In this document: piece after piece, positions 1 through 12,230 of the stretch | How positions within the stretch are numbered: position 1 is the stretch's first letter | Layout of the letters: the number at the start of each line of letters is the position of its first letter | Source: Eustoma russellianum | Lineage: Eukaryota > Streptophyta > Magnoliopsida > Gentianales > Gentianaceae | Length of the DNA stretch: 64,000 nucleotides | Direction of reading: 5' to 3' | NCBI GenBank assembly: GCA_036186865.1 | Contig: AP025056.1 | Location: forward strand, 26,083,346 to 26,147,345 | Position numbers and translations under genes: made by a program | Notes under the pieces: model-generated | Databases searched by the model: none | What the model saw: only the letters and a program-made list of their open reading frames with translations | What the model was told of the DNA's origin: nothing

Positions 1-1
1 A

Positions 2-1393
2 GGCACAAAGTGGGTGTTTAGGAATAAAATGAATGAAGAAGGAAAGGTCGTTAGGAATAAAGCGAGACTTGTAGCACAAGGCTATAATCAAGAAGAAAGA
101 ATTGACTACGATGAAACATTTGCACCCGTAGCACGTTTAGAAGCTATACGACTATTACTTGCTATTGCTTGCATGAAAGATTTCAAATTATATCAAATGG
201 ACGTAAAAAGTGCATTCCTAAACGGATTTATACAAGAAGTATACGTGAAGCAACCACCCGATTTTGAAGATTTGAAACATCCTGATCACGTGTACAAACT
301 AAAGAAGGCACTATACGGACTAAAGCAAGCACCAAGAGCATGGTATGATCGTTTTGCTACTTTCCTTTTAGAAAATGATTTTAAACGAGGTACTATAGAT
401 AGTACACTATTTTTGAAACAACATAAATCGGATTTACTTATTATTCAAATCTACGTTCATGACATTATTTTCGGTTCTACCTCACATAGACTTGTTGAAG
501 ATTTTGAAAATTGCATGAAATCCGAATTTGAAATGTCTATGGTTGGCGAACTTAACTATTTTCTTGGCTTGCAGATTAAGCAAACGAATAAAGGGATTCA
601 TATAAGTCAAGCAAAATATGTCAATGACATGATTAAAAAGTTCAACTTTGAAAATTTAAAACCATCCCCCACCCCTATGAGTGTCCCTACTAAATTAGAC
701 AAAGATGAACATGGTAAAGACTTTGATAATGGCTTATATAGATCTATGATTGGTTCTTTGCTATATTTAACTGCTAGTAGGCCTGATATCATGTTCAGTG
801 TATGTATGTGTGCACGTTTTCAAAGTCAACCTAAGGTGTCTCATTATAATGCGGTAAACAATCTTTCGCTATATTAAGCACACGCCCACCTTAGGAATTT
901 GGTACGATAAGGATTCCGAATTTAACTTACATGCTTATACTGATGCAGATTATGGTGGCTGCAAAATAGATAAAAAGAGCACGAGTGGGACTTGCCAATT
1001 TTTAGGAAACTCACTTATTTCATGGTTTTCCAAAAAGCAAGCGAGCGTTGCTTTGTCCACTACTGAGGTTGAGTACATGGCACTTAGCCTTTGTTGCACA
1101 CAGTTGTTGTGGATAAAACAATAACTCTCGGACTTTGGAATTACCGTAAATAGAATTCCTATATATTGTGATAGTATGAGTGCCATTCATTTGTCTAAGA
1201 ACCCCGTGTTACACTCTAAGGCTAAGCATATAGAAGTACGCTATCACTTTCTTCGTGATCACGTAAACAATGGTGATATCGCCATAGATCACGTACGCAC
1301 AGAAGCACAAGTAGCGGATATATTTACAAAAGCCTTAAATCAAGCCACGTATAAATCTCTTCGTTCCAGATTAGGCATGATTCCAGTTGATAT
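2..1393 (+). pseudogene. A1 copia pol fragment: reverse transcriptase and RNase H
   Basis: Reading begins inside RT, at a GTKWVFRNKM motif, and covers the rest of RT and all of RNase H. Recognisable copia blocks are RLVAQGYNQ, QMDVKSAFLNG, LYGLKQAPRAWYDR, the SRPDIMFSVCMCARFQS block and the terminal HSKAKHIEVRYHFLRDHV and ADIFTKALNQ motifs. The RT active site reads YVHD instead of YVDD at 452-463, so one catalytic aspartate is lost. Small deletions near 850-865 shift the frame at the RT/RNase H boundary, and a TAA at 1122-1124 interrupts RNase H. The sequence differs from A2 pol at many positions, so this is a different, older family member. Its last codons continue at 24131-24139, after A2. 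Confidence 0.9.
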
Positions 1394-1750
1394 TGTTGAG
1401 AAATATGTTTGGATAATTTTCAAAGTCATGATTTTAAGTGATGAATACTTAAAAATGTCACACATGGTGTTATATGTGATTAAAATTGAAAAAGTTGAAC
1501 AAGTTGACATCGATCTCTCAGGTTGTTGCACATCGATCGATCTATGTACATAGATCTCTCACATCGATCGATCTATGTAAGGCAGAAAAGTTTAAGACCT
1601 TTCTGTGAGACATCGATCTCTAAACATGAGACACATCGATCGATCAATGTACATCGAACTCTCACTTCGATCGATCGATGTAGGTCAGAGACAAAACCTG
1701 AACCTTTATGTGAGACATCGATCTATGAAGCTGAGGCACTTCGATCGATC
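1394..1750 (+). repeat. A2 5' LTR, first 357 bp (U3) with CGATCGATC-rich dyads
   Basis: It begins TGTTGAGAAATATG, identical to the 3' LTR at 21728. From about 1508 the sequence is a cluster of short degenerate repeats built on CATCGATCGATCTATGTA and its complement, including self-complementary TCGATCGA cores. The copy is cut at 1750 inside one of these cores by G1 and resumes at 13929. Confidence 0.9.
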
Positions 1751-2456
1751 TGTAGCGCCCCGCACCCGGCCTCGTCCGAATACGGTGCACCCGCCGTACT
1801 TCACTAAGGAGAGTACAAAGCGTCATGCGTAACATGCGAAAATCCATAACATAAGTCGTGGACTCCCATGCTAACATTCAACATGGTAGTAAAATTTAGA
1901 CAGAATTAAAACTTTTTCAAATTAAACATGCATTACGAAATAACTAAGTCCCCAAAGTAGCAGTCTCACAAAATGTCATAGTCAATTTCCAAAGAGTTCA
2001 AACATAGTCATAATACAACCATCTCGGCAGCACAAAAGTCCTTAAGCTTAGCCCCCTTTATATCTCCTTGCCTATGGATATGGTACCCTCGGCTCCTCTT
2101 CGATCCATTTTATCTTGGCATTATCTGGGGGAAAAATAAAGTGTGAGTGATAAAAATCACCCAGCAAGAATACAATAAACGACCATGAAATACATAAAGA
2201 ATCATAACATGAATGTATTACCCCGAAAACCTCAAATATTCGTAATTCATACCTGATCTTAAATCCTGGGCTTGCTTGACGTTCGGCTTAAGCATGTTTT
2301 TAGGTAATGCAATACCAATAATAACTTATAACCGTTAACTGTAACATGCAACATGTCCTCATGATCGTGAGTTATGCAAGATGCAATGCATGATGTCATG
2401 TCATGTCAAAACATCATTTTGGTCCCATAAAGTAACATGTCGTAAAAACAGAGTGT

Positions 2457-2700
2457 CAGATCAATTAACCCCGGATCTGAGCGGGTCCAGAACAGATATC
2501 AGATCAATTAACCCCAGATCTGAACGGCTCCAAAACACATATCAGATCAATTAACCCCCGATCTGAACGGGTCCAGAACAGATATCAGATCAATTAACCC
2601 CGGATCTGAACGGGTCCAGAACAGATATCAGATCAATTAACCCCGGATCTGAACGGGTCCAGAACATATCATGTCATCAGACCAATTAACCCCGGGTCTG
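2457..2700 (-). repeat. 43-bp tandem repeat in the G1 3' LTR, five copies plus a degenerate sixth
   Basis: Units begin CAGATCAATTAACCCC at 2457, 2500, 2543, 2586 and 2629, an exact 43-bp spacing, with a diverged unit at about 2678. Each unit holds GGATCTGAACGGGTCC. The G2 LTR has a related GATCCGGGTTAAGTGATCTG block in the opposite orientation, so the array is ancestral to both. Confidence 0.9.
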
Positions 2701-3239
2701 GAGTTGGGTTAGTCGCATGCTTGGCCGGCAAAGGAATCATGAAGCTTTCTTTAAAACATGGGACCATAAAAACTTTTCATGTATAACTGAAAACACTTTT
2801 CACTTGAAAAGACTTGCTTGCATAAAATTCATAAAATCGGTTTCATGATCATACATGATACATGCAGTGATATGCAATGCAAGTCATGGCGTGAATAACA
2901 TATTAACATGCATGGTTCGGACTTAGGGAATCCCTAAATTCCTATATCATACTCATAAGCGGACAAATTAACCCCATTTAATGTATTTCCTTGTTCAGCC
3001 TAAATTTCAGATTTAGTATATCAACTTTGCGTCCGTGATTACCCTCCAAAACGTTAGGGTTATCCTAACTAACTTTTGTGACTTATTCCTATGTGTCTCG
3101 GGAATTTGTCATAAAATTTTCAGATTAAACTGATAACCATAAGGGCTCATTTAATTACTTCTCTGAAACGGTTTAAGTGCTGAAACTGATCTGACAAATT
3201 TTACTAACAATTTAATTGCGGCAAATCCGTAATTCGTTT

Positions 3240-4720
3240 TCCAGAAATTCCAACTCGCCCAAGTTATAAACATGTGGAACTAGTATCTTAACGAAATTTA
3301 GCCCATTTGCATATCTCTAAGTCCCCTTTATGAGGCCTGGAAAGTCGTTACTAATTCTAGGTTGGCTCCAGTAATTTCAGTTGAGCAGTTTTACCAAATA
3401 ATTCATTAGAAATAATCCAGAACTTATTTTACCAATATTCCAGCTGGCGTGTTTACTACACTCATAAAATTATTACCATGCCAAAAATCATCTTTATTGG
3501 TACTCTACAAGGTCCCTTTTCAAGTCAGTGAAAGGAGGTCACAGTTCTGCTCAATTCCCGTTTTTTAGGTCTGACCAGTCTTACAAAATATTTTATTAAA
3601 AATTAACCATAGCTCATTTTACCAAACTTCCAGCTGGCATCTCTACTACACTCATGGGGCTAGGTTTGTGCCAAAAATCAGACTTATTGAAGGTCCACAA
3701 GGTCCTTTTTTAATTCGTTGAAATCAGTGGTCAATTCTGCCTAGCTCCAGAATTTGCTACTGGAGCAGTTTTATCGCGTAATTTCTTAAAAATAATCCTT
3801 AGCTTATTTTAACAAAATTTCAACTCCTACATGTCATAAACATGTAAGATAGCATCCTACTGAAAATGAACCCATTTGCATGTCCCTAAGATTCGTTTTT
3901 GAGTCCACTAACTCGTTACTTAATTTCTGCTCTATTCCAGTACGTCCCATTGAGCAGTGTTACCAATTAAATCATTAAAATTAATCCACAACTTGTTTTA
4001 TCATAATTCCAGCTGGAGTCCTCACTGCACGCTTGGTAGTGTTATCATGCCAAAAATCAGCTTTATTGAACCACTGCAAGGTCCTTTTTCGAGTCAAACA
4101 AAAAGATGTTCTGTTCTGCTCAGTTCCAGGCTTTCCAGCCCGAGCAGCTTTACCAATTATTTTATTAAAAATATTCCACAACTTCTTTTACCAAAATTTC
4201 AACTTTCACATTTTCTATCCACACAAGGCTGTCCCCACACAGAAAATCAGCTTTATTGAACACCTAAAAGATCTCTTTTCAAGCATTCAAAACGTTACAC
4301 CATTCTGTCATCTTCCATGATTTACAGCCTGAGCAGTCTCACCAATTATTTTATTAGAAATTAACCATAACTTATTTTACCGAAATTCTAAATCTCAGCT
4401 CTGCTATACACATGGGGCTAGCTCTGTGCCAAAAACCAGATTTATTGAAGGTCTAAAAGGTCATGTTTTAAGCCGTTTAAATTAGTGCTCAATTCTGCCC
4501 AGCTCCAGAATTTCCAACTGGTGCAGTTCTACTAAATATTTTATTAAAAATAATCTGTAACTTATTTCAACGAAATTCCAACTCTCACTTGTGTTACACT
4601 CATAAGGCTAACTTGGTACCAAAAATTAGCATCATTGAAGGTCTGTAAGGTTAGTTCTTAGGCCGTTGAAGATGCCATCCCATTCTGCCCAGTTCCAGTG
4701 GTTTGCCATTTGTTCTTCTA
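3240..4720 (-). repeat. 189-190 bp degenerate subrepeats in the G1 3' LTR
   Basis: A landmark GAGCAG-type box recurs at 3383, 3573, 3763, 3952, 4142, 4331 and 4521, with spacing 190, 190, 189, 190, 189 and 190. It is accompanied each time by blocks such as TTTTATTAAAAAT and AAAATCAGCTTTATTGA. The units are strongly diverged from each other, yet the period is nearly constant. Confidence 0.85.
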
Positions 4721-6418
4721 TTCAAGTCAAATGTTCATCATTCATCTTATCCTTATGAAATATATGATTGATTACCACTTACCCTCCATTGTAACATAAA
4801 TGTCCAGGTTGCATGCTTACAATAAAATCACCTTTTCATCATACTAAACAGTTTGTAGATAGTAATAAGGCAAGTGTCATTTATGCACCAAAATAAGTGT
4901 TTATCTTTAAGACAATACTCACCTCCTCTTCCCTCTTTTAGGCCGGACCTAGGGGTGTCCTACCCACATTTTTCAACACATATTCAAGCATGCATTCACA
5001 TTCAAGATTCATCCCAAGCTAATCTTACTAACAACTTCATAAAGCTCCTATCTTACATATGCATGCCTTTCCATAAATCTTCCAAGTTTCAAACAAGCAT
5101 CAATCTTGCTTAGACTCACTTAGTTGTAACTTAAATCATCTTAAAACAGCCTTGAATCTTAATGCAAGAAATAAAAGATTCCTTCTTTGAGAGAATAAGC
5201 CACATGCAATGCATTGTTCTTAAGAAATCTCTAAGATATAATCTCAAACTTAGGATATTCAACTAAAGATTAAATCTTAAGAACCTCTAGTCATTCAAGT
5301 TACTAACTCTTTAAGTAAATCATGAGAGATCATTGTATACTTGCCTCTTCAAGCTAAAACTCTTGTCTTTGCTTGGTTATGGAGTGATTTGAGTTGGAAT
5401 CCTTCTCCTCCTACACCCTTGAGCACACGGTTGGGATGATGAAGAAGAGGAGAATGTTAGTTGTTATTTCCATGATGAAAATGAGGCTATTTTGAGTTTA
5501 GGTTTTCTTACCAACTTGAATCTTGAATGGAGGTTGAGATGAATTCTCCCCACAAAGAAGCTAATCCCTCTTGGTAGGTTTGAGAATCTTCACCTAGTGA
5601 CCTCTTGGGGGTCACGGTTTCCACAAGAAAAGGGGCACTAATATGAGCTTCATTATCTTGTCATGAAGAAGTTACTTAATGGACTTAGAAGGAACTTACC
5701 TATACACTTATTGGCTTGAAGACGGAACTTGAAGGAGATCTTCTAGCCTTCAAGATAGAGTGGCCGAAATGTTGGAGTGTGGAGGGAGAGGAAAACTTCT
5801 TAAGTGTTGGCTTGCTTGAGAGGGGTTTCAAGATGGAATGAATTGAGGTTGTCTTGCAAAAGAATTTAAAACCACTAGGGTTGTAAAGGGGAGGGGCATT
5901 GGTATGAGAAGGGGAGGGTCAAGGGAACAAGGCTTCATGAAAGGTAGAAAAAGAGAAGTTTGGGTCTTGTAAGGAGACCACTTTGACCATGTTTTGTCTC
6001 CCATGCAACCATCCTTTCTATTTATTTATTATTTCCCTCTTGCATGCCTACAATTTCTTTTCATTTTCTATCTTCTTTCTTTTCTTTCTTGTCTTATTTT
6101 ATTGTAGTCTTACTAATTAATTAAAATGTGATTATAAGAAAGACTCTAGATGCTTCCAAGGCCCTTATGGCCGAATTCTCATGAGGTTTGGGGGTATTTT
6201 TGTCATTTCATTTGTGTCATGTGACACACTTATATAATAATATTAAATTTCCAATAATATTTACCTTAAAGTAATTCCATTGGATAATAATAAAATATCA
6301 TAAATGGAATTTAAATAATTATACCCGGATGACTAATTCTTAGTGACTCATCACATTCGAGTCGGCGGTATCCGTCGCTTAATCATAGATTCAAGTACGT
6401 GGTTGTCGGGGTACAACA

Positions 6419-9254
6419 TCCTCCCCCCTTATCATAAGTTTCGTCCTTGAAACTTCAGAACTAGTCAAAAAAAGATGAGGCGTCTACTCCTCACGTTGTC
6501 TTCCGTTTCCCATGTGGCTTCTTCTTTAGGTAAATAAGATCGCATAAAGCGTCTATTTATTTCCCTCAGAACAGCTTTGTTCCATTCATCTTAGAGATCT
6601 CATCAGAACTTATTCTAATTCTCGAAAGGTGTTATCGTAACCTATCCCATATCAAGCACTCGCAACCTTGATATTATGTACTTGATAATGAAATCCATTC
6701 CATGTAATCATGACCATAGCTGGCTTATAATTTCCTTTTACATAAGAAATGAACAACTAGGCAGAGATCATTAACTCTGGGGTATAGACCATTCTTTTTT
6801 CTCTGTAAACATCCTTTCAATGATCATGTAACGGTCATCCTACTTACGAAATAGCTTCCAAAGACACCCAGAATAATTCCCATAAGGTACACATACCAAG
6901 CTCTTCATAAGGTATGTCCCGTATTCATCCGTCTTGCTGATTGCCTTATTACGTACTAACTTTTACCCCTTTTTGCGATCATTTCATAGTGGGTTCTCCT
7001 TTGAAACTTATGTTCCCTTTATGACATTTCAAATCATCCTAAGGTGGCTCGTTCTCTTAAAAAATGGTTTTCATAGTCATGACCTATTCCCCGCATAGTG
7101 CAATAAAATGGGTACAATTGCTAATAGTGACGCATCATGACGAGGACCATGCGTCCCATACACAGTATCATACTTAGTAATGTTATTACTAATAACCTTA
7201 CCTACTCGCTTGTGGTCTACTCATCATAACTTAAGGAAACTATCATAATCACTCCTACTTGGTTAATAGGAAGTAGAGCAGAGGACATAGGTACTTTACA
7301 CTTATTAGGCGTATCTTGGTTGTTTCTTTGTCATCCGCATAGACTAGCCTTATATGGGTACGGTTTCCACCTTCTACTTCGTTTGCTTGTTAAATCGTTT
7401 CTTTCATACTTTCGTCCCCTTACCATCGCATTCCGCTCCATAGCGGCGTTTCTTTCATACTTTCGTCCCCTTACCATCGCATTCCGCTCCATAGCGGCCC
7501 TTCAATAATTCACCAAAGGTCCTTGAATACGACTTAACTTAGCCTAATTTGATCTGGGGGTCTAAACCTTTCATCTCTCATAATCAAAGGAACATACTGT
7601 CCCAAAGTAATGAATTAGTACGGAAATGCCTGGCCCTTGTCTTAATGAGTTAAATTCCGACAACGATATTCCTTCAGGGTTAGTATGATGTAATTGACCT
7701 ATCCTGATTATGTACTATTGGAGTTTCCTTCTTTTCATGACAGAGGTCCTTAAGTCCTGACTGTGAACCATACGCTTTCCTTTGATAAACATCCTTCTGT
7801 ATTCATGCGTTAGCCATAAAAGCGTTTCCATCGGTGTTAGAAATTTCTTCCCTAAAATACATATATGATGACTCGTACCTTAATCTGAGATTGTACTCTT
7901 ATAGATTGGTGAAACCCCAATCTTTCGCCAAGTCCTACCTGACTCATCCGTTTTGTCGACACGCCAATCCCGTAATAATCGAACCTAGGGTCGAAGTTCT
8001 TCCTTGGAATTTATGTCGTTTCGTGGTGTTCTTGTTTCTTACAAAATCTATGTTTTCTTTTCCAAATCACAAGGGTATTCTCATTTGCTTTGTCCTCATA
8101 GATTATTTAGATTATTATGCTATGCAAGATTTCGTCACATCATATTGTTACTGCTAGAGTGGGTTAGATAATCCCGACTTATAATAGTCAAGGAAGGAAT
8201 TTAACCATCTTACTGAATTGTCCTTAAGATGCCAAACTCACAAAGTCTATAACGTGTCAGGACGTTTGTCAATCCTAATAGTTTTGGGGATGTCTATGAT
8301 TCGCCTTGCACACATTCCATGTTCTTCCTCGAGCTTGGTTCTCTTGTTGGAAATAGTCAATTTGCAATTCAGTTTTGTTAACACTTGTGTTTCCCGAAGT
8401 GGTCAAACAAATCATTGATCCTAGGCAACTGGTATTTATCTTCCATGGAAACCTTATTGAGCTCCGACCATTATGGTACTAATCCAACCGTTAAGGGCAA
8501 TTTGATAACTTATTCTAGTTTTTACGCTTTAGTTGGGTTACTCTATCATATTGCTTTAATGACCGTTTATACCTGGCTAAAGACATAACAGAACATAGGT
8601 ACTTCAGATTTAAATTAAGCAGTTGGGCGTACCTGTTACGGGTTTTGATGTTTCAGGGATTTCTGCATCAAGCACTCTTTTGGTCTAGGTTAGTATTTTT
8701 GGTTGACTCCTTACTTGTTCAGAAACAGTCAGATATTCTATACTTTTTTTTATCCTATTCGGTATCTGTATCGTCATGAAGTTATCTTCAACTTTACTTA
8801 ACCATCTTTCTGCCTACTATGAACTAAATTCCTTGCCAAACCTTGGAATACGTATTCTTACTAACTATTAGTAAAGTTTACTGTCTACTGGGGCGATAGT
8901 GATGATGTCATTTTACTGAATTGTGGTGCCGTTCGCACTACGAAGTGTCGGAATCTCACTTAAGGCATAAATATTCAGAGTAGCGACAAAATTTAATTTG
9001 TAATCCAGATACGATCTTAAGGTCTTGCAAGCAGGCATGATTACATTCCATAGATGGCCATCGACTAGGGTTTTATCATTCGGTCAAAACCCTAATTTCC
9101 AGTATAAGTCATCCTAGTCTAAGGTCAACTCTCATCTAGGATCATGACTTACATCTAAGATCAAACAGTTGACTACGATCATAACTTAGTTGACTACGTT
9201 CATAACTTAGTTCTATATTCTGCCCGGATCTAGAGCCTCGGCTCTGATACCACC
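6419..9254 (-). other. G1 internal region: polypurine tract, decayed pol scrap, non-coding filler, primer site
   Basis: The minus-strand primer site TGGTATCAGAGCCGAGG is the complement of 9236-9252. The polypurine tract GATAAGGGGGGAGGA is the complement of 6419-6432. Near the pol end, the minus strand can be read as EEATWETEDNV (about 6480-6545), like the end of a Tekay chromodomain. It is followed by the sequence that precedes the G2 polypurine tract (GGACGAAACTTAT). Between these I find no recognisable gag, protease, RT or integrase, and no minus-strand ORF of note. Its conserved ends and empty middle are what a mobilised non-autonomous element would show. Confidence 0.75.
7396..7497. repeat. 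51-bp perfect tandem duplication in the G1 interior
   Basis: The segment beginning CGTTTCTTTCATACTTTCG is present twice in direct succession (7396-7446 and 7447-7497) without a visible difference, so the duplication is recent. Confidence 0.9.
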
Positions 9255-9961
9255 TGTAGCGCCCCGCACCCGGCCTCGTCCGAATACGGTGCACCCGCCA
9301 TACTTCACTAAGGAGAATACAAAGCGTCATGTGTAACATGCGAAAATCCATAACATAAGTCGTGGACTCCCATGCTAACATTCAACATGGTATTAAAATT
9401 TAGACAGAATTAAAACTTTTTCAAATTAAACATGCATTACGAAATAACTAAGTCCCCAAAGTAGCAGTCTCACAAAACGTCATAGTCAATTTCCAAAGAG
9501 TTCAAACATAGTCATAATACAACCATCTCGGCAGCACAAAAGTCCTTAAGCTTAGCCCCCTTCATATCTCCTCGCCTATGGATATGGTACCCTCGGCTCC
9601 TCTTCGATCCATTTTATCTTGGCATTATCTGGGGGGAAAAATAAAGTGTGAGTGATAAAAATCACCCAGCAAGAATACAATAAACGACCATGAAATACAT
9701 AAAGAATCATAACATGAATGTATTACCCCGAAAACCTCAAATATTCGTAATTCATACCTGATCTTAAATCCTGGGCTTGCTTGACGTTCGGCTTAAGCAT
9801 GTTTTTAGGTAATGCAATACCAATAATAACTTATAACCGTTAACTGTAACATGCAACATGTCCTCATGATCGTGAGTTATGCAAGATGCAATGCATGATG
9901 TCATGTCATGTCAAAACATCATTTTGGTCCCATAAAGTAACATGTCGTAAAAACAGAGTGT

Positions 9962-10205
9962 CAGATCAATTAACTCCGGATCTGAGCGGGTCCAGAACAG
10001 ATATCAGATCAATTAACCCCAGATCTGAACGGGTCTAAAACAGATATCAGATCAATTAACCCCAGATCTGAACGGGTCCAGAACAGATATCAGATCAATT
10101 AACCCCGGATCTGAACGGGTCCAGAACAGATATCAGATCAATTAACCCCGGATCTGAACGGGTCCAGAACATATCATGTCATCAGACCAATTAACCCCGG
10201 GTCTG
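9962..10205 (-). repeat. 43-bp tandem repeat in the G1 5' LTR
   Basis: Same array as at 2457-2700, with the same copy number and a few base differences between the two LTRs. Confidence 0.88.
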
Positions 10206-10744
10206 GAGTCGGGTTAGTCGCATGCTTGGCCGGCAAAGGAATCATGAAGCTTTCTTTAAAACATGGGACCATAAAAACTTTTCATGTATAACTGAAAACA
10301 CTTTTAACTTGAAAAGACTTGCTTGCATGAAATTCATAAAATCGGTTTCATGATCATGCATGATACATGCAGTGATATGCAATGCAAGTCATGGCATGAA
10401 TAACATATTAACATGCATGGTTCGGACTTAGGGAATCCCTAAATTCCTATATCATACTCATAAGCGGACAAATTAACCCCATTTAATGTATTTCCTTGTT
10501 CAGCCTAAATTTCAGCTTTAGTATATCAACTTTTCATCCGTGATTACCCTCCAAAACGTTAGGGTTATCCTAAATAACTTTCGTGACTTATTCCTATGTG
10601 TCTCGGGAATTTGTCATAAAATTTTTAGATTAAACTGATAACCATAAGGGCTCATTTAATTACTTCTCTGAAACGGTTTAAGTGCTGAAACTGATCTGAC
10701 AAATTTTACTAAAAATTTAATTGCGGCAAATCCGTAATTCGTTT

Positions 10745-12230
10745 TCCAGAAATTCTAACTCGCTCAAGTCATAAACATGTGGAACTAGTATCCTACCAAA
10801 ATTTAGCTCATTTGCATATCTCTAAGTCCCCTTTCTGAGGCCTGGAAAGTCGTTACTAATTCCAGGTTGGCTCCAGTAATTTCAGTTGAGCAGTTTTACC
10901 AAATAATTTATTAAAAATAATCCATAAATTATTTTACCAATATTCCAGCTGGCTTGTTTACTACACGCATAATATTATTACCATGCCAAAAATCATCTTT
11001 ATTGGTACTCTACAAGGGCCCTTTTCAAGTCAGTGAAAGGAGGTCACAGTTCTGCTCAATTCCCGTTTTTAGGTCTGACCAGTCTTACCAAATATTTTAT
11101 TAAAAATTAACCATAGCTCATTTTACCAAACGTCCAGCTGGTATCTCTACTACACTCATGGGGCTAGGTTTATACCAAAAATCAGACTTATTGAAGGTCC
11201 ACAAGGTCCTTTTTTAATTCGTTGAATTCAATGGTCAATTCTGCCTAGCTCCAGAATTTGCTACTGGAGCAGTTTTACCGTGTAATTTCTTAAAAATAAT
11301 CCTTAGCTTATTTTAACGAAATTCCAACTCCTAAATGTCATAAAAATGTAAGAATAGCATCCTACTGAAAATGAACCCATTTGCATGTCCCTAAGATTCG
11401 TTTTTGAGTCCACTAACCCGTTACTTAATTTCTGCTCTGTTCCAGTACGTCCCATTGAGCAGTGTTACCAATTAAATCATTAAAATTAATCCACAATTTG
11501 TTTTACCATAATTCCAGCTGGAGTCCTCACTGCACGCTTGGTAGTATTATCATGCCAAAAATCAGCTTTATTGAACCACTGCAAGGTCCTTTTTCGAGTC
11601 AATCAAAAAGGTGTTCTGTTCTGCTCAGTTCCAGGCTTTCCAGCCTGAGCAGCTTTACCAATTATTTTATTAAAAATATTCCACAACTCTTTTTACCAAA
11701 ATTCCAACTTTCACATTTTTTATAGATACAAGGCTGTCCCCACACAGAAAATAAGCTTTATTGAACACCTACAAGATCTCTTTTCAAGCATTCAAAACGT
11801 TACACCATTCTGTCATCTTCCAGAATTTACAGCCTGAGCAGTCTCACCAATTATTTTATTAAAAATTAACCATAACTTATTTTCCCAAAATTCTAACTCT
11901 CAGCTCTGCTATACACATGGGGCTAGCTCTGTGCCAAAAACCAGATTTATTGAAGGTCTAAAAGGTCCTGTTTTAAGCCGTTTAAATTAGTGCTCAATTC
12001 TGCCCAGCTCCAGGATTTCCAACTGGAGCAGTTCTACTAAATATTTTATTAAAAATAATCTGTAACTTATTTTAACGAAATTCCAACTCTCACTTGTGCT
12101 ACACTCATAAGGCTAACTTGGTACCAAACATTAGCATCATTGAAGGTCTGTAAGGTTATTTCTTAGGCCGTTGAAGATGCCATCTCATTCTGCCCAGTTC
12201 TAGTGGTTTGCCTTTTTTCTTCTATTCAAG
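10745..12230 (-). repeat. 189-190 bp degenerate subrepeats in the G1 5' LTR
   Basis: This is the copy of the 3240-4720 array in the other LTR, in the same order, with the same landmark boxes. Confidence 0.82.

Larger units (their letters stand above)
1751..6418 (-). repeat. G1 3' LTR (4668 bp)
   Basis: Near-identical partner of 9255-13923. On the plus strand it begins TGTAGCGCCCCGCACCCGG directly after the A2 LTR sequence and ends GGGGTACAACA, followed by the polypurine complement. Confidence 0.92.

Noticed and set aside
2457..2700. The regular 43-bp array as a CRISPR-like structure.
   Set aside because: Units are directly adjacent without unique spacers, inside a plant LTR, and present in both LTR copies.
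4874..5113. Frames repeated at 4874-5113 and 12378-12617.
   Set aside because: They are the same place in the two G1 LTRs; conservation is due to LTR duplication, not coding.
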